Shown here: one piece after another, positions 1 through 7,523 of the stretch
Layout: each line of letters begins with the position of its first letter
Numbering within the stretch: the first letter of the stretch is position 1
Assembly (NCBI RefSeq): GCF_030655195.1
Contig: NZ_JAURWA010000195.1
Location: forward strand, 1-64,000
Length of the DNA: 64,000 nucleotides
Direction: 5' to 3'
DNA from: Patulibacter sp.
Lineage (GTDB): Bacteria; Actinomycetota; Thermoleophilia; Solirubrobacterales; Solirubrobacteraceae
Program-made: the position numbers and the translations under genes
The notes under the pieces: generated by a model
What the model was told of the DNA's origin: nothing
The model's input: the letters and a program-made list of their open reading frames with translations, nothing else
Database searches by the model: none

Positions 1-1
1 G

Positions 2-421
2 GCGGGCGGCGGTGCCGGGACGGCCACGCCGCCCGTCGCCACGACCCCGGCGCCCGTCGTGACGCCCGTCCCGAGCCCCGCAGGTCCCGTCACCGGCGCA
101 CCGAAGGCCAAGGCGAAGTGCACGGTCGCCCGGCCGTCGAAGGTGAAGAAGGGCCGCTTCGGGGTGACGGTCCGGTGCGACCGTCGCGCCTCGCTCGTCG
201 TCGGCGGCACCGTGTCGTTCAAGAGCGGCCGGAAGACCACGAAGGTCCGGCTCGCGACGACGCGGTCGACCGCGTCGAAGAAGACCGTGACCCTCCGGCT
301 GCCCGCCAAGGCCGTTCGCGCGCTCCGCTCCAAGAAGCGGCTGACGGTCGCGGTGAGCGTGCGCGCCACGACGGCCGGCGGCACCACGACCGCGGCGTCC
401 CGGGCGACCCGCCTGCGGTAA
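2..421 (+). CDS. C-terminal end of a secreted or cell-surface protein (5' partial)
   Basis: The frame is open from the left edge to a TAA at 419-421, so only the last 139 residues are visible. The visible N-terminal part is a Pro/Ala/Thr-rich linker (about residues 1-35). It is followed by a basic beta-rich module of about 100 residues beginning at a Lys-Cys pair, with a second Cys about 19 residues later and Lys/Arg/Ser/Thr-rich strands. Such low-complexity linkers followed by small beta modules are common at the ends of extracellular proteins of Solirubrobacterales; that comparison is from general knowledge. An internal ATG at 59 would give 120 residues, but the open frame upstream argues for a longer protein. 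No function can be assigned. Confidence 0.6.
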   Translation, partial: AGGGAGTATPPVATTPAPVVTPVPSPAGPVTGAPKAKAKCTVARPSKVKKGRFGVTVRCDRRASLVVGGTVSFKSGRKTTKVRLATTRSTASKKTVTLRLPAKAVRALRSKKRLTVAVSVRATTAGGTTTAASRATRLR

Positions 422-459
422 CGCGCGACGCACGACGGGTGGGGGGATCGCGGGGCGCC

Positions 460-465
460 TACGAT
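460..465 (+). promoter_or_regulatory. -10 box (TACGAT) of leaderless LuxR regulator gene
   Basis: TACGAT lies 6 nt before the GTG at 472, so transcription would begin at or next to the start codon. No Shine-Dalgarno sequence is present. This TAnnnT-N6-7-start layout recurs across the window. Confidence 0.5.
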
Positions 466-471
466 CCCCCC

Positions 472-3249
472 GTGTCCCCCATCCCCACCGGGTCCTCCCG
501 GCTGCTGGAGCGGGACGACGAGTTGGAGACCGTCGCCGCCGCGGTGGCCGGGGCCGGCGACGGACGACCGGGCCTGCTCGTGATCGAGGGACCGGGCGGC
601 ATCGGCAAGACCCGCCTGCTGCTCCACGCCCGCGCGCTGGCGACCGCCGCCGGCGTCCGCGTCCTGTCCGCCCGCGGCAGCGAACGCGAGCGCCGACTGC
701 CGTTCGGCGTCGTCGGGCAGCTCTTCGCCGGTGACGCGGCAGCGGACGAGGCGCTCTCCGCGGCCCCGGTGCCCACCGCGGGCGACCGGGTCGTCGACGA
801 CGCGTCCTTCGCGGTCCTCGCGGCGCTCGCCCGTCGCGTCGAGGACCTGGCCGCCGAGGGTCCGCTGCTGCTCGTCGTCGACGACCTGCACCTCTGCGAC
901 GACCCGTCGCTCCAGGTGCTGGGCTACCTCGCCCGGCGGCTCGAGCGCCTGCGGACGTCGGTGCTCGCGACGCTGCGCCCGTTCGAGCGCACGCCGAGCG
1001 CCGCGCTGCTCGCGGACCTGACGGGGGACCCGCTCGCCGTCGTGCTCCGCCCCCGGCCCCTGAGCGACACCGCGACGGGCGCGCTGCTGACGGCCGCGCT
1101 GGGCCGCGAGGCGGCGCCGTCGTTCGCCTCGGCGTGCCGGGCGTCCACGGGCGGCAACCCGCTGCTCCTGACGGAGCTCGTCAAGACCCTGCGGGCGGAG
1201 CGCGTCGCCCCGGTGCCGGGCGAGCTGTCCGCGGTGTCCGCGCTGGGGCCGCGGGCGGTGCTGCGGACCGTGCTCGTCCGCCTCGACGGCCTGCCTGCGG
1301 GCAGCGGCGAGCTCGCGCGCGCGATCGCCGTCCTCGGCGACGCCGCGGACCCCGCGTCGGCCGCCGAGCTGGCCGGCCTGGGGCCCGACGAGGCCCGGCG
1401 GGCGGCGTCCGCCCTGATCGGGGCGGAGATCCTCGCCGACGGTCCGGCGCCGCGCTTCGTCCACCCGCTGGTGGGCTCCGCGGTGTACGAGGCGATCCCG
1501 GCACCCGAGCGGGCCGTCGCGCACGACCGGGCGGCGACGCTGCTGCACGACCGCCACGGGTCGCCGGGGACCGTCGCCGCCCACCTGCTCCGGACGCCGG
1601 CCGCGGGCCGGGCGTGGGTCTGCGACGTCCTGGTCGACGCGGCGCAGGCGTCGTCGCGCGCCGGGGCGCCGGCCGACGCCGTGGCGTTCCTGGAGCGCGC
1701 GCTGGCCGAACCGCCGCCCGACGACGCCCGCCCGGGCCTGGTGCTCGCCGCCGGCCGCGCGGCGATGCCCGTCGACAGCGCCGTCGCCGAGGACCGCCTG
1801 CGCGAGGCGCTGCGCCTGGTCGACGGGCCCGAGGACCGGGCGCTCGTGGCCCTGGACCTCGCGCGGCTGCTGCTCTTCCGCGGCCAGGTCCGGGAGAGCC
1901 GGCCGGTGCTCCGGGACGCCGCCGCCGCGCTCGGCCCGGGATCGGAGGACCTCCGCCGACGGCTCCTGACGGTCGAGCTCATGGCCTCCCTGTACGACCC
2001 CCGGGTCCTGCCGACGGCCGCGGGGCTGGCCGCCGGCCGCGAGCTCCCCCTGCCCCCGGGCATCGGGGCGCGCATGCTCGCCGCCGCGACCTCGCGGCTG
2101 CGCGCCTACGACGGCGGCTCGGCGGAGGAGTGCGCCGCGCTCGCGCTCGCGGCGCTGGAGGACGGCGAGCTCGTCCGCGCCGACAGCGTGTTCCTGTCGG
2201 TCACCGCGGTGCTCGTCCTCGACCTGGCCGACCGGCCCGAGGCCGACGCGGGATGGGCGGCACTCCTGGAGGAGGGCGAGCGGCGCGGGTCGCACGCCTC
2301 GAGGACCGCGGTCGGCCTGTTCCGCGGCTACTGCCTGGCGCGCCGGGGCGAGCTGGCCGCCGCCGAGGCGTCGCTCGCGGGGGCCGTCGAGTCCGCGCGG
2401 GACTGGCGGGCCGCGCCGCGGACGCAGCTCCACGGGCTCGCGTTCCGCTCGTGGGTCCTGCGCGAGCGCGGCGACCTGCACGGCGCCCGCGCCGCCCTGG
2501 ACGACGCCGGCGCGGGCACCGAGGACGCCGCGGACGCGGCACGCCTCCTGGCCGACGCGGACGTCCGCCTGCTGCTCGCCGACGGGCGCTTCGCGGAGGC
2601 CCTGGACGCCGCGCGCGACGCCGCGCGACGCTTCGCCTTCCTCGCCGCACCGATCGACACGCCTCCGCTGCTCCTGCAGGCGCAGGCCCTCGACGGCCTG
2701 GGCCGCCGGGACGAGGCGATCGCCGCGGCGACCTCGGCGCTCGACGGTGCGCGGGCATGGGGTGCGCCGGGCGTCGTCGCCCGGGCCCTGCGGGTGCTGG
2801 GGACGGTGCAGGGCGACGACGGCCTCCTCCGCCTGCAGCAGGCCGTCGACGTGGCCCGCGGCACGCCGGCCCGGCTCGAGCTGGCGAAGGCGCAGGTCCA
2901 GCTCGGCGCCGGCCTGCGGGCCGCGGGTCGCCCGGCGGACGCCCGCGTGGTCCTGCGCGAGGGCCTCGAGCTCGCCGCCTCGGCCGGCGCGACCCTCCTG
3001 GAGGCCCGCGCCCGCCGGGAGCTGCACGCGGCGGGAGGCCGTCCGCGGAAGACGGCGCTGCATGGTCCGGCGGCCCTCACCACGTCGGAGCGCCGGGTGG
3101 TGGAGCGCGCGGCGGCGGGCCGCACGAACCGGGAGATCGCCGCTGAGCTCTTCGTCACCACCAAGACCGTCGAGCTGCACCTGGGCAACGCCTACCGCAA
3201 GCTCGGCGTCGCCGGGCGCCACGGGCTCGCCGCGGCGCTGGGCGGATAG
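472..3249 (+). CDS. LAL-type LuxR family transcriptional regulator with AAA/STAND ATPase domain
   Basis: A 925-residue protein. An N-terminal NTPase domain has a Walker A motif GPGGIGKT at residues 40-47 and a Walker B-like hydrophobic strand ending in VDDLHLCD near residue 140. A long Ala/Leu/Arg-rich helical (TPR-like) region follows. A LuxR-type helix-turn-helix closes the protein (about residues 865-920, with TTSERRVVERAAAGRTNREIA). This is the large ATP-binding LuxR (LAL/MalT-like) architecture, in which an effector bound by the helical repeats gates ATP-dependent DNA binding. The GTG at 472 is chosen because the homologous sequence begins there and a TACGAT -10 box sits 6 nt upstream; longer in-frame extensions are low-complexity. 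It stands alone, convergent with the SDR gene at 3322-4017. The target genes are unknown. Confidence 0.9.
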   Translation: MSPIPTGSSRLLERDDELETVAAAVAGAGDGRPGLLVIEGPGGIGKTRLLLHARALATAAGVRVLSARGSERERRLPFGVVGQLFAGDAAADEALSAAPVPTAGDRVVDDASFAVLAALARRVEDLAAEGPLLLVVDDLHLCDDPSLQVLGYLARRLERLRTSVLATLRPFERTPSAALLADLTGDPLAVVLRPRPLSDTATGALLTAALGREAAPSFASACRASTGGNPLLLTELVKTLRAERVAPVPGELSAVSALGPRAVLRTVLVRLDGLPAGSGELARAIAVLGDAADPASAAELAGLGPDEARRAASALIGAEILADGPAPRFVHPLVGSAVYEAIPAPERAVAHDRAATLLHDRHGSPGTVAAHLLRTPAAGRAWVCDVLVDAAQASSRAGAPADAVAFLERALAEPPPDDARPGLVLAAGRAAMPVDSAVAEDRLREALRLVDGPEDRALVALDLARLLLFRGQVRESRPVLRDAAAALGPGSEDLRRRLLTVELMASLYDPRVLPTAAGLAAGRELPLPPGIGARMLAAATSRLRAYDGGSAEECAALALAALEDGELVRADSVFLSVTAVLVLDLADRPEADAGWAALLEEGERRGSHASRTAVGLFRGYCLARRGELAAAEASLAGAVESARDWRAAPRTQLHGLAFRSWVLRERGDLHGARAALDDAGAGTEDAADAARLLADADVRLLLADGRFAEALDAARDAARRFAFLAAPIDTPPLLLQAQALDGLGRRDEAIAAATSALDGARAWGAPGVVARALRVLGTVQGDDGLLRLQQAVDVARGTPARLELAKAQVQLGAGLRAAGRPADARVVLREGLELAASAGATLLEARARRELHAAGGRPRKTALHGPAALTTSERRVVERAAAGRTNREIAAELFVTTKTVELHLGNAYRKLGVAGRHGLAAALGG

Positions 3250-3321
3250 CGCGCGTCGCCGGTCGCCGGCCCGCGTGCGCCGTCGCCCGACGGACGACGA
3301 GGACCCCGGCGGGTCGGGCCC

Positions 3322-4017
3322 CTACAGCGCGATCGCCTCTGCGGGATCGCGGGACAGCTCGGCCTTGACCCGCGCGGTGTCCTCGTCGGCGACGACCTCC
3401 GCCGCGCCCGCCGCCAGGCCGTCGAGCGCCGCCCGGACGACGTCGGCGGGGTCGTTCTTCGGGGCGTCGAAGCCGGCGGTCATGTCGGTGTCGGTGAGCG
3501 CGAGGTACAGGCCCGTGACCTGGGTCCCCTGCGCCGCCAGCTCGAGGCGGGCGTGGTTGGTCAGGCTCCACGCGGCCGCCTTCGAGGCGCCGTAGCCGCT
3601 GACCCCCGGGCTCGCGCCCCACGACATCGCCGAGAGGACGTTCAGCACGCCGCCGCCCCCGTTCGCCGCGAGGATCGGGGCGAAGGCCCGGAGCGTCGCG
3701 AGGATGCCGAAGTGGTTGGTCTCCATCTCGCGCCGCATGACCTCGAGGTCGCCCGAGAGCAGCGGCTGCGGCTGGGAGATCCCCGCGTTGTTGACCAGCA
3801 GCGTCGTGTCGCCCGCCAGCGCCGCGGCGGCCGCGACCGACGCGGGGTCGGTGACGTCCAGCGCCACCGCGACGACGCCGGGCAGGTCGATCGTCGAGGG
3901 GTCCCGGGCCGCGGCGTAGACGCGCCGGGCGCCCCGCTCGAGCAGCTGGGAGGCGAAGTGGCGGCCGAGGCCGCGGTTGGCGCCGGTGACGAGGGCGGTG
4001 GTTCCCGTGATGTCCAT
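3322..4017 (-). CDS. Short-chain dehydrogenase/reductase (classical SDR)
   Basis: A 231-residue SDR. The Rossmann fold begins at residue 1 with the NAD(P)-binding TGANRGLG motif near residues 10-17. The NNAG motif (LLVNNAGIS) is near residue 78, a catalytic Ser lies in the VLSAMSWG region, and the YGASK motif gives the catalytic Tyr and Lys. It is shorter than the usual 250 residues because the C-terminal substrate loop is short. It is transcribed divergently from an AraC-family gene with a cupin-like sensor domain, a common regulator-target arrangement. A strong promoter (TTGTCC-N17-TACCTT) ends 6 nt before the ATG, implying a leaderless message. The substrate is unknown. Confidence 0.9.
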   Translation of the reverse strand: MDITGTTALVTGANRGLGRHFASQLLERGARRVYAAARDPSTIDLPGVVAVALDVTDPASVAAAAALAGDTTLLVNNAGISQPQPLLSGDLEVMRREMETNHFGILATLRAFAPILAANGGGGVLNVLSAMSWGASPGVSGYGASKAAAWSLTNHARLELAAQGTQVTGLYLALTDTDMTAGFDAPKNDPADVVRAALDGLAAGAAEVVADEDTARVKAELSRDPAEAIAL

Positions 4018-4023
4018 GCATCG

Positions 4024-4052
4024 AAGGTACGACGAGATAGTGCGACGGACAA
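4024..4052 (-). promoter_or_regulatory. Promoter of the SDR gene: -35 TTGTCC, 17-nt spacer, -10 TACCTT
   Basis: Read on the minus strand, TTGTCC (4052-4047) and TACCTT (4029-4024) are separated by exactly 17 nt. The -10 box is 6 nt from the ATG at 4017. It lies back-to-back with the AraC gene promoter, so one bound regulator could control both. Confidence 0.6.
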
Positions 4053-4080
4053 TGCCTGAGAGCCGCACATTCATTGCCGA

Positions 4081-4109
4081 TCGACTCATCGACGAGCCGT
4101 CGCTACACT
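4081..4109 (+). promoter_or_regulatory. Promoter of the AraC-family gene: TCGACT, 17-nt spacer, TACACT
   Basis: A -35-like TCGACT (4081-4086) and a -10 TACACT (4104-4109) are separated by 17 nt. The -10 ends 7 nt before the ATG at 4117, so the message is probably leaderless. Confidence 0.5.
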
Positions 4110-4116
4110 CGGGGCG

Positions 4117-5040
4117 ATGGACGTGCTCGCCGACGTGCTCGCGGTCTCCGGGGTCCGCGGGACCCTGGGGAGCCGCATCGACGCCGGGGCGGACTGGGGC
4201 TGGTGGGCCCCGCGGACGCGCGACGCGGCGTTCCACGCGGTGACGGCCGGCACGGCGTGGCTGGCGGTGCCCGGGCACGAGGCGGTCGAGCTGATGCCGG
4301 GCGACGTCGTCCTGCTCCCCCGGGGCGTCGCCCACGCCATCGCGAGCGACCCCGTCGCGCTGGCCCGCACCGACGAGGGCACGTACGACGGGTTCGAGCG
4401 CACCGGGGTCGGCACCACGCGCATGGGCCGGGGACCGACCCGGACGCAGATCGTCTGCGCGCACTACTCGCACGACCCCGTCGTCACGACCCAGGTGCTC
4501 GAGACGCTCCCGGACGTCGTCCACCTGCGGGCCCACGACGGCGGTCCCGGGCTGCAGGACACCGTCCGGCTGCTCGGCCGCGAGCTCGCCGACCCCCAGC
4601 TGGCCGGCACCGTCGTGCTGGACCGCCTCGTCGACATCCTGCTGATCCAGCTCCTGCGCGTCTGGCTCGCGGACAGCCCGGCGCCGCGGGACGGCTGCTG
4701 GCTGCGCGTCCTGCGCGATCCCGTGATCGGCGCCGCGGTCGCGCGCATCCACGACGACCCGTCCCATCCGTGGACGACCGGGATGCTCGCCGCCGAGGTC
4801 TCCGTCTCGCGCGCGACGCTCGCCCGGCGGTTCCCGGAGCTGGTCGGCGAGACGCCCGCCGCCTACCTCACCCGCTGGCGGATGGACCTCGCGGCCCGGC
4901 GCCTGCGCGACACCGACGACCCGATCGACACCGTCGCCGAGGGGGTCGGGTACGCCTCGGTGCCCGCCTTCAGCCGGGCGTTCAGCCGGGCGCGCGGCCA
5001 GGCCCCGGGGCGGTTCCGCACGACCTCGCGGGCCGCGTAG
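4117..5040 (+). CDS. AraC family transcriptional regulator with N-terminal cupin domain
   Basis: A 307-residue protein. Residues 1-180 resemble the AraC-binding cupin (cupin_6) family: a beta-barrel with the PGHEAVELMPGDVVLLPRG turn near residues 50-70. Residues about 205-300 form the double helix-turn-helix AraC domain, including SVSRATLARRF and the second helix pair ending in GYASVPAFSRAFSRARG near the C-terminus. It is divergent from the SDR at 3322-4017. Proteins of this type usually activate the adjacent dehydrogenase gene in response to a small ligand; the ligand here is unknown. Confidence 0.92.
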   Translation: MDVLADVLAVSGVRGTLGSRIDAGADWGWWAPRTRDAAFHAVTAGTAWLAVPGHEAVELMPGDVVLLPRGVAHAIASDPVALARTDEGTYDGFERTGVGTTRMGRGPTRTQIVCAHYSHDPVVTTQVLETLPDVVHLRAHDGGPGLQDTVRLLGRELADPQLAGTVVLDRLVDILLIQLLRVWLADSPAPRDGCWLRVLRDPVIGAAVARIHDDPSHPWTTGMLAAEVSVSRATLARRFPELVGETPAAYLTRWRMDLAARRLRDTDDPIDTVAEGVGYASVPAFSRAFSRARGQAPGRFRTTSRAA

Positions 5041-5096
5041 GCGGTCGCGGGGCCGATCCAGCGAGGCCCGCGCGCCGGTACCGGAGCACGGCTGCG

Positions 5097-5855
5097 TCAG
5101 CGCCCCGTCCACCGTGGCTCGCGCTTCTCGAGGAACGCGGCGACCCCCTCGGCCATGTCCTCCGACGCGACGACGCGCTCGACGAGCTCGCGCGACACCG
5201 CCCAGCCGTGGTCCGCGTCGCCGTCCAGCGAGCGGTCGACGCCCTCCTTGGTGGCACGGACCGCGACCGGTCCGCCCCGTCCGACCTCCGCCGCCAGTGC
5301 CAGCGCGCCGGCGAGGGCACCGCCGTCCTCCGTGACCCGGTTGACGAATCCGAGCCGCGCGGCCTCCTCCGCCGGCACGGACCGGCCCGTCAGGAGCAGC
5401 TCCATCGCCAGGTGGTACGGCACGCGGCGCGGCAGCCGGGCGAGGGCGCCTCCCGAGGCGATCACGCCCCGGTGGACCTCCGGGAGCGCAAAGACCGCCC
5501 CTCGCGCCGCGACCACCAGGTCGCACGCCATCGCGAGCTCCCAGCCCCCGCCCACCGCGGCGCCTTCGACCGCGGCGATCACGGGCTTCGCGGGCGGCCG
5601 CTCGAGCATGCCGTAGAAGCCGCGCGGCGGCACGCGCATCGACGCGCCCGCGGCGACGGCCCGGAGGTCGGACCCGGCGCAGAACCGACCGCCCGCCCCG
5701 GTGATCACGCCGCACGTCAGGGCGTCGTCGGCATCGAGCCGGTCGAGGGCGGCGGAGAGGCCTTCGGCCTGGGCGCGGTCGAACGCGTTGTAGGCCTCCG
5801 GGCGGTCCAGGGTGATCACCAGGACCCCGTCCGTGTCGGTGGCGCGGACGCTCAT
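5097..5855 (-). CDS. Enoyl-CoA hydratase/isomerase family protein (crotonase)
   Basis: A 252-residue crotonase-fold protein. The oxyanion-hole segments are CAGSDLRA (about residue 65) and the VEGAAVGGGWELAMACD block (about 98-115). The Glu in WELAM and the Glu in ALPEVHRG occupy the positions of the two catalytic acids of enoyl-CoA hydratases. It would hydrate 2-enoyl-CoA or isomerise a related CoA ester in beta-oxidation. The ATG at 5855 is preferred over longer in-frame starts because GAGGG lies 7 nt upstream and homology begins there. It is the leftmost gene of the acyl-CoA region. A copy of the regional 18-bp operator lies in the gap between this gene and the APH-like kinase. Confidence 0.88.
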   Translation of the reverse strand: MSVRATDTDGVLVITLDRPEAYNAFDRAQAEGLSAALDRLDADDALTCGVITGAGGRFCAGSDLRAVAAGASMRVPPRGFYGMLERPPAKPVIAAVEGAAVGGGWELAMACDLVVAARGAVFALPEVHRGVIASGGALARLPRRVPYHLAMELLLTGRSVPAEEAARLGFVNRVTEDGGALAGALALAAEVGRGGPVAVRATKEGVDRSLDGDADHGWAVSRELVERVVASEDMAEGVAAFLEKREPRWTGR

Positions 5856-6237
5856 CGGATCGCCCTCACGAAGCTCCGCGTCCCTCCGGTCGCGGCGTCC
5901 CTCGGGCGCATGGGTCTCGGCACGGCGTTCCTCTCGGCGGATCGGCATCGACCGTCTCCCACGGTCTCCCACGAGGCCTCGGGCCGGGGATCGCCACCCC
6001 GGAGCATTCGTAGTCCTCCACAAGATCCGCCGCGCGAAGCATCCTCGCGCCCTCCCGCCCCGCCGTCCGGCGGCGACCGCCGGGGCGTCCCCGGCCCCCG
6101 CGTGCGGGGAACGGGCCGGATCGGTGGACGTTCATGTGCGCGTCTCCAAGTCGCCGGTCGCCGCACGGGTGCGCGCGGATCGGTCCGCCGTACCCTCGAT
6201 CCCAAGCCCTCCCCGCCCTGCAAGGAGCACCACGATC
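5856..6237. other. Divergent intergenic region between enoyl-CoA hydratase and APH-like kinase
   Basis: About 380 nt without a convincing protein gene. It holds one copy of the regional operator at 6007-6024. A TACCCT -10-like box at 6191-6196 is the likely promoter of the leader ORF and kinase gene. No riboswitch or tRNA structure was recognised. Confidence 0.5.
6007..6024. promoter_or_regulatory. Regional operator copy 1 (TTCGTAG-TCCT-CCACAAG)
   Basis: This fits the 7-4-7 inverted repeat: half-site TTCGTAG equals that of copy 5, and the complement of the right half (CTTGTGG) equals the left half of copy 8. Unlike the other copies, no -10 box is seen at the usual 51-54 bp distance, so its target is less certain. 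Confidence 0.45.
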
Positions 6238-6300
6238 GTGGCCCGACTCTCGTCCCACCGACCTCCCCGCCCCGCGCCCGCCCTGCGGAGCACTCGATGA
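6238..6300 (+). CDS. Possible 20-codon leader ORF coupled to the APH-like kinase gene
   Basis: A GTG at 6238 preceded by AAGGAG (about 9-nt spacing) opens a 20-residue frame rich in Arg, Pro and Ser. Its TGA (6298-6300) overlaps the ATG of the kinase gene in an ATGA arrangement. It is too short for homology judgement. The SD and the exact overlap suggest translational coupling or a regulatory leader, but it could be coincidental in 73% G+C DNA. Confidence 0.3.
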   Translation: MARLSSHRPPRPAPALRSTR

Positions 6301-7346
6301 CCGATGCGACCGCGGGCGCCGCGGTGACGCTGCCGGGGATCGACGCCGACCGGGTCCCGGCCTGGCTCGAGGCCCACGCCGGGCTCCGCGGGCCGTTCGA
6401 CTTCGACCTCGTCGCCGGCGGCCGTTCGAACCTGACCTATGCCGTCACCGACGCCGACGGGCGACGCGTCGTGCTCCGCCGACCGCCGACCGGCCTGGTG
6501 CTGGAGTCGGCCCACGACGTCGCCCGCGAGCACCGGATCATCTCGGCGCTCGGCCCGACCGCCGTCCCCGTGCCGCCCGTGCTCGGCCTCTGCACCGACC
6601 TGGACGTCACGGGCGCGCCGTTCTACGTCATGGAGTTCGTCGACGGCGTGATCCTCCGCGACGAGCGGGCCGTCGAGGCGCACGTCCCCGTCGCCGGCCG
6701 TCATCGGCTCGCCGAGTCCCTGATCGACGCGATGGCCGACCTCCACGCCGTCGATCCGGACGCCGTCGGGCTGGGGGACCTGTCGCGACGCGACGGCTTC
6801 GCCGAACGGCAGCTGCGCCGCTGGCACAAGCAGTGGTCCGCGTCGCGCTCCCGCGACATCCCCGCGATCGAGGACGGCCACCGACGGTTGTCCGCCCGCG
6901 TCCCGCCGCAGCGGCGCCTCGGCGTCGTGCACGGCGACTTCCGTCTCGACAACACGGTGTTCCGGCCCGACGGCACCGTCAGCGCGGTGCTCGACTGGGA
7001 GCTCTGCACGCTCGGGGACCCGCTCGCCGACCTGGGCCTGCTGCTCACCTACTGGATCGCCCCCGACGACGACCGCACCCCGGCGCTGACGGGCACGCCG
7101 ACGCGCGTGGAGGGGTTCCCGGACCGTCGCTTCCTCGTCGACCGCTACGCCACCCGCACCGGGGCCGACGTGTCCGAGGTCGAGTTCTGGATGGCGTTGG
7201 GCTACTGGAAGCTCGCCTGCATCGCCGAGGGCATCCACGCGCGCTACGCGGCCGGCGTCATGGGCGACGACGGCCTGGACCCCGACGTCATCGCCCGGGC
7301 GGCGCCGCTCCTCGCCGAGGAGGCGCTGCGGGTCCTCGACGCCTGA
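6297..7346 (+). CDS. APH-family kinase, ACAD10/11-type (putative hydroxyacyl-CoA kinase)
   Basis: A 349-residue aminoglycoside-phosphotransferase-fold protein. It has a nucleotide-binding AGGRSNLTY loop (about residue 40), the VLRRPP strand-lysine region replaced by Arg, a catalytic-loop HGDFRLDN (about 218-225) and a metal-binding LDWELCTLGDP block (about 236-247). These blocks match the kinase domain of human ACAD10/ACAD11 and bacterial LvaA-like kinases. Those act on the hydroxyl of 4-hydroxyacyl-CoA rather than on antibiotics. A GGAG lies 7 nt before the ATG, which also overlaps the stop of a short leader ORF. The second APH gene at 10336-11385 has exactly the same length. The substrate is inferred, not shown. 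Confidence 0.85.
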   Translation: MTDATAGAAVTLPGIDADRVPAWLEAHAGLRGPFDFDLVAGGRSNLTYAVTDADGRRVVLRRPPTGLVLESAHDVAREHRIISALGPTAVPVPPVLGLCTDLDVTGAPFYVMEFVDGVILRDERAVEAHVPVAGRHRLAESLIDAMADLHAVDPDAVGLGDLSRRDGFAERQLRRWHKQWSASRSRDIPAIEDGHRRLSARVPPQRRLGVVHGDFRLDNTVFRPDGTVSAVLDWELCTLGDPLADLGLLLTYWIAPDDDRTPALTGTPTRVEGFPDRRFLVDRYATRTGADVSEVEFWMALGYWKLACIAEGIHARYAAGVMGDDGLDPDVIARAAPLLAEEALRVLDA

Positions 7347-7350
7347 GCCG

Positions 7351-7366
7351 CCGTCCGTCCGGACGG
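7351..7366. terminator. Weak hairpin after APH-like kinase gene
   Basis: CCGTCC and GGACGG form a 6-bp stem with a 4-nt loop 4 nt after the stop codon. There is no U-tract, so it is only a candidate terminator. Confidence 0.3.
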
Positions 7367-7404
7367 TGGCGATGGTTCCCGCAGCGGGCCCGTCCGGCCC
7401 TAGT

Positions 7405-7422
7405 GTTGGAGGGGACTACGAA
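7405..7422 (+). promoter_or_regulatory. Regional operator copy 2 (GTTGGAG-GGGA-CTACGAA), PucR-like gene
   Basis: An inverted repeat centred at 7413.5. A -10-like GACCGT (7463-7468) lies 52 bp downstream centre to centre, giving a leader of about 48 nt before the GTG at 7524. It suggests that the regulator gene belongs to the regulon, perhaps autoregulated. Confidence 0.55.
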
Positions 7423-7523
7423 TCAGCGCGCGGCGGGGTGCATCCGGTCCGCCCCGTCGTGGGACCGTCGGGATCCGCGACGGCCCCCGCCGCCGAGTCC
7501 AGGATCGTCGATTCGAGAGACCC

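Noticed and set aside
118..3146. Long Arg/Pro/Ala-rich open frames overlapping the LuxR gene, and many similar ones elsewhere
   Set aside because: Their composition is that of out-of-frame GC-rich DNA and they overlap genes with clear domains; none was kept.
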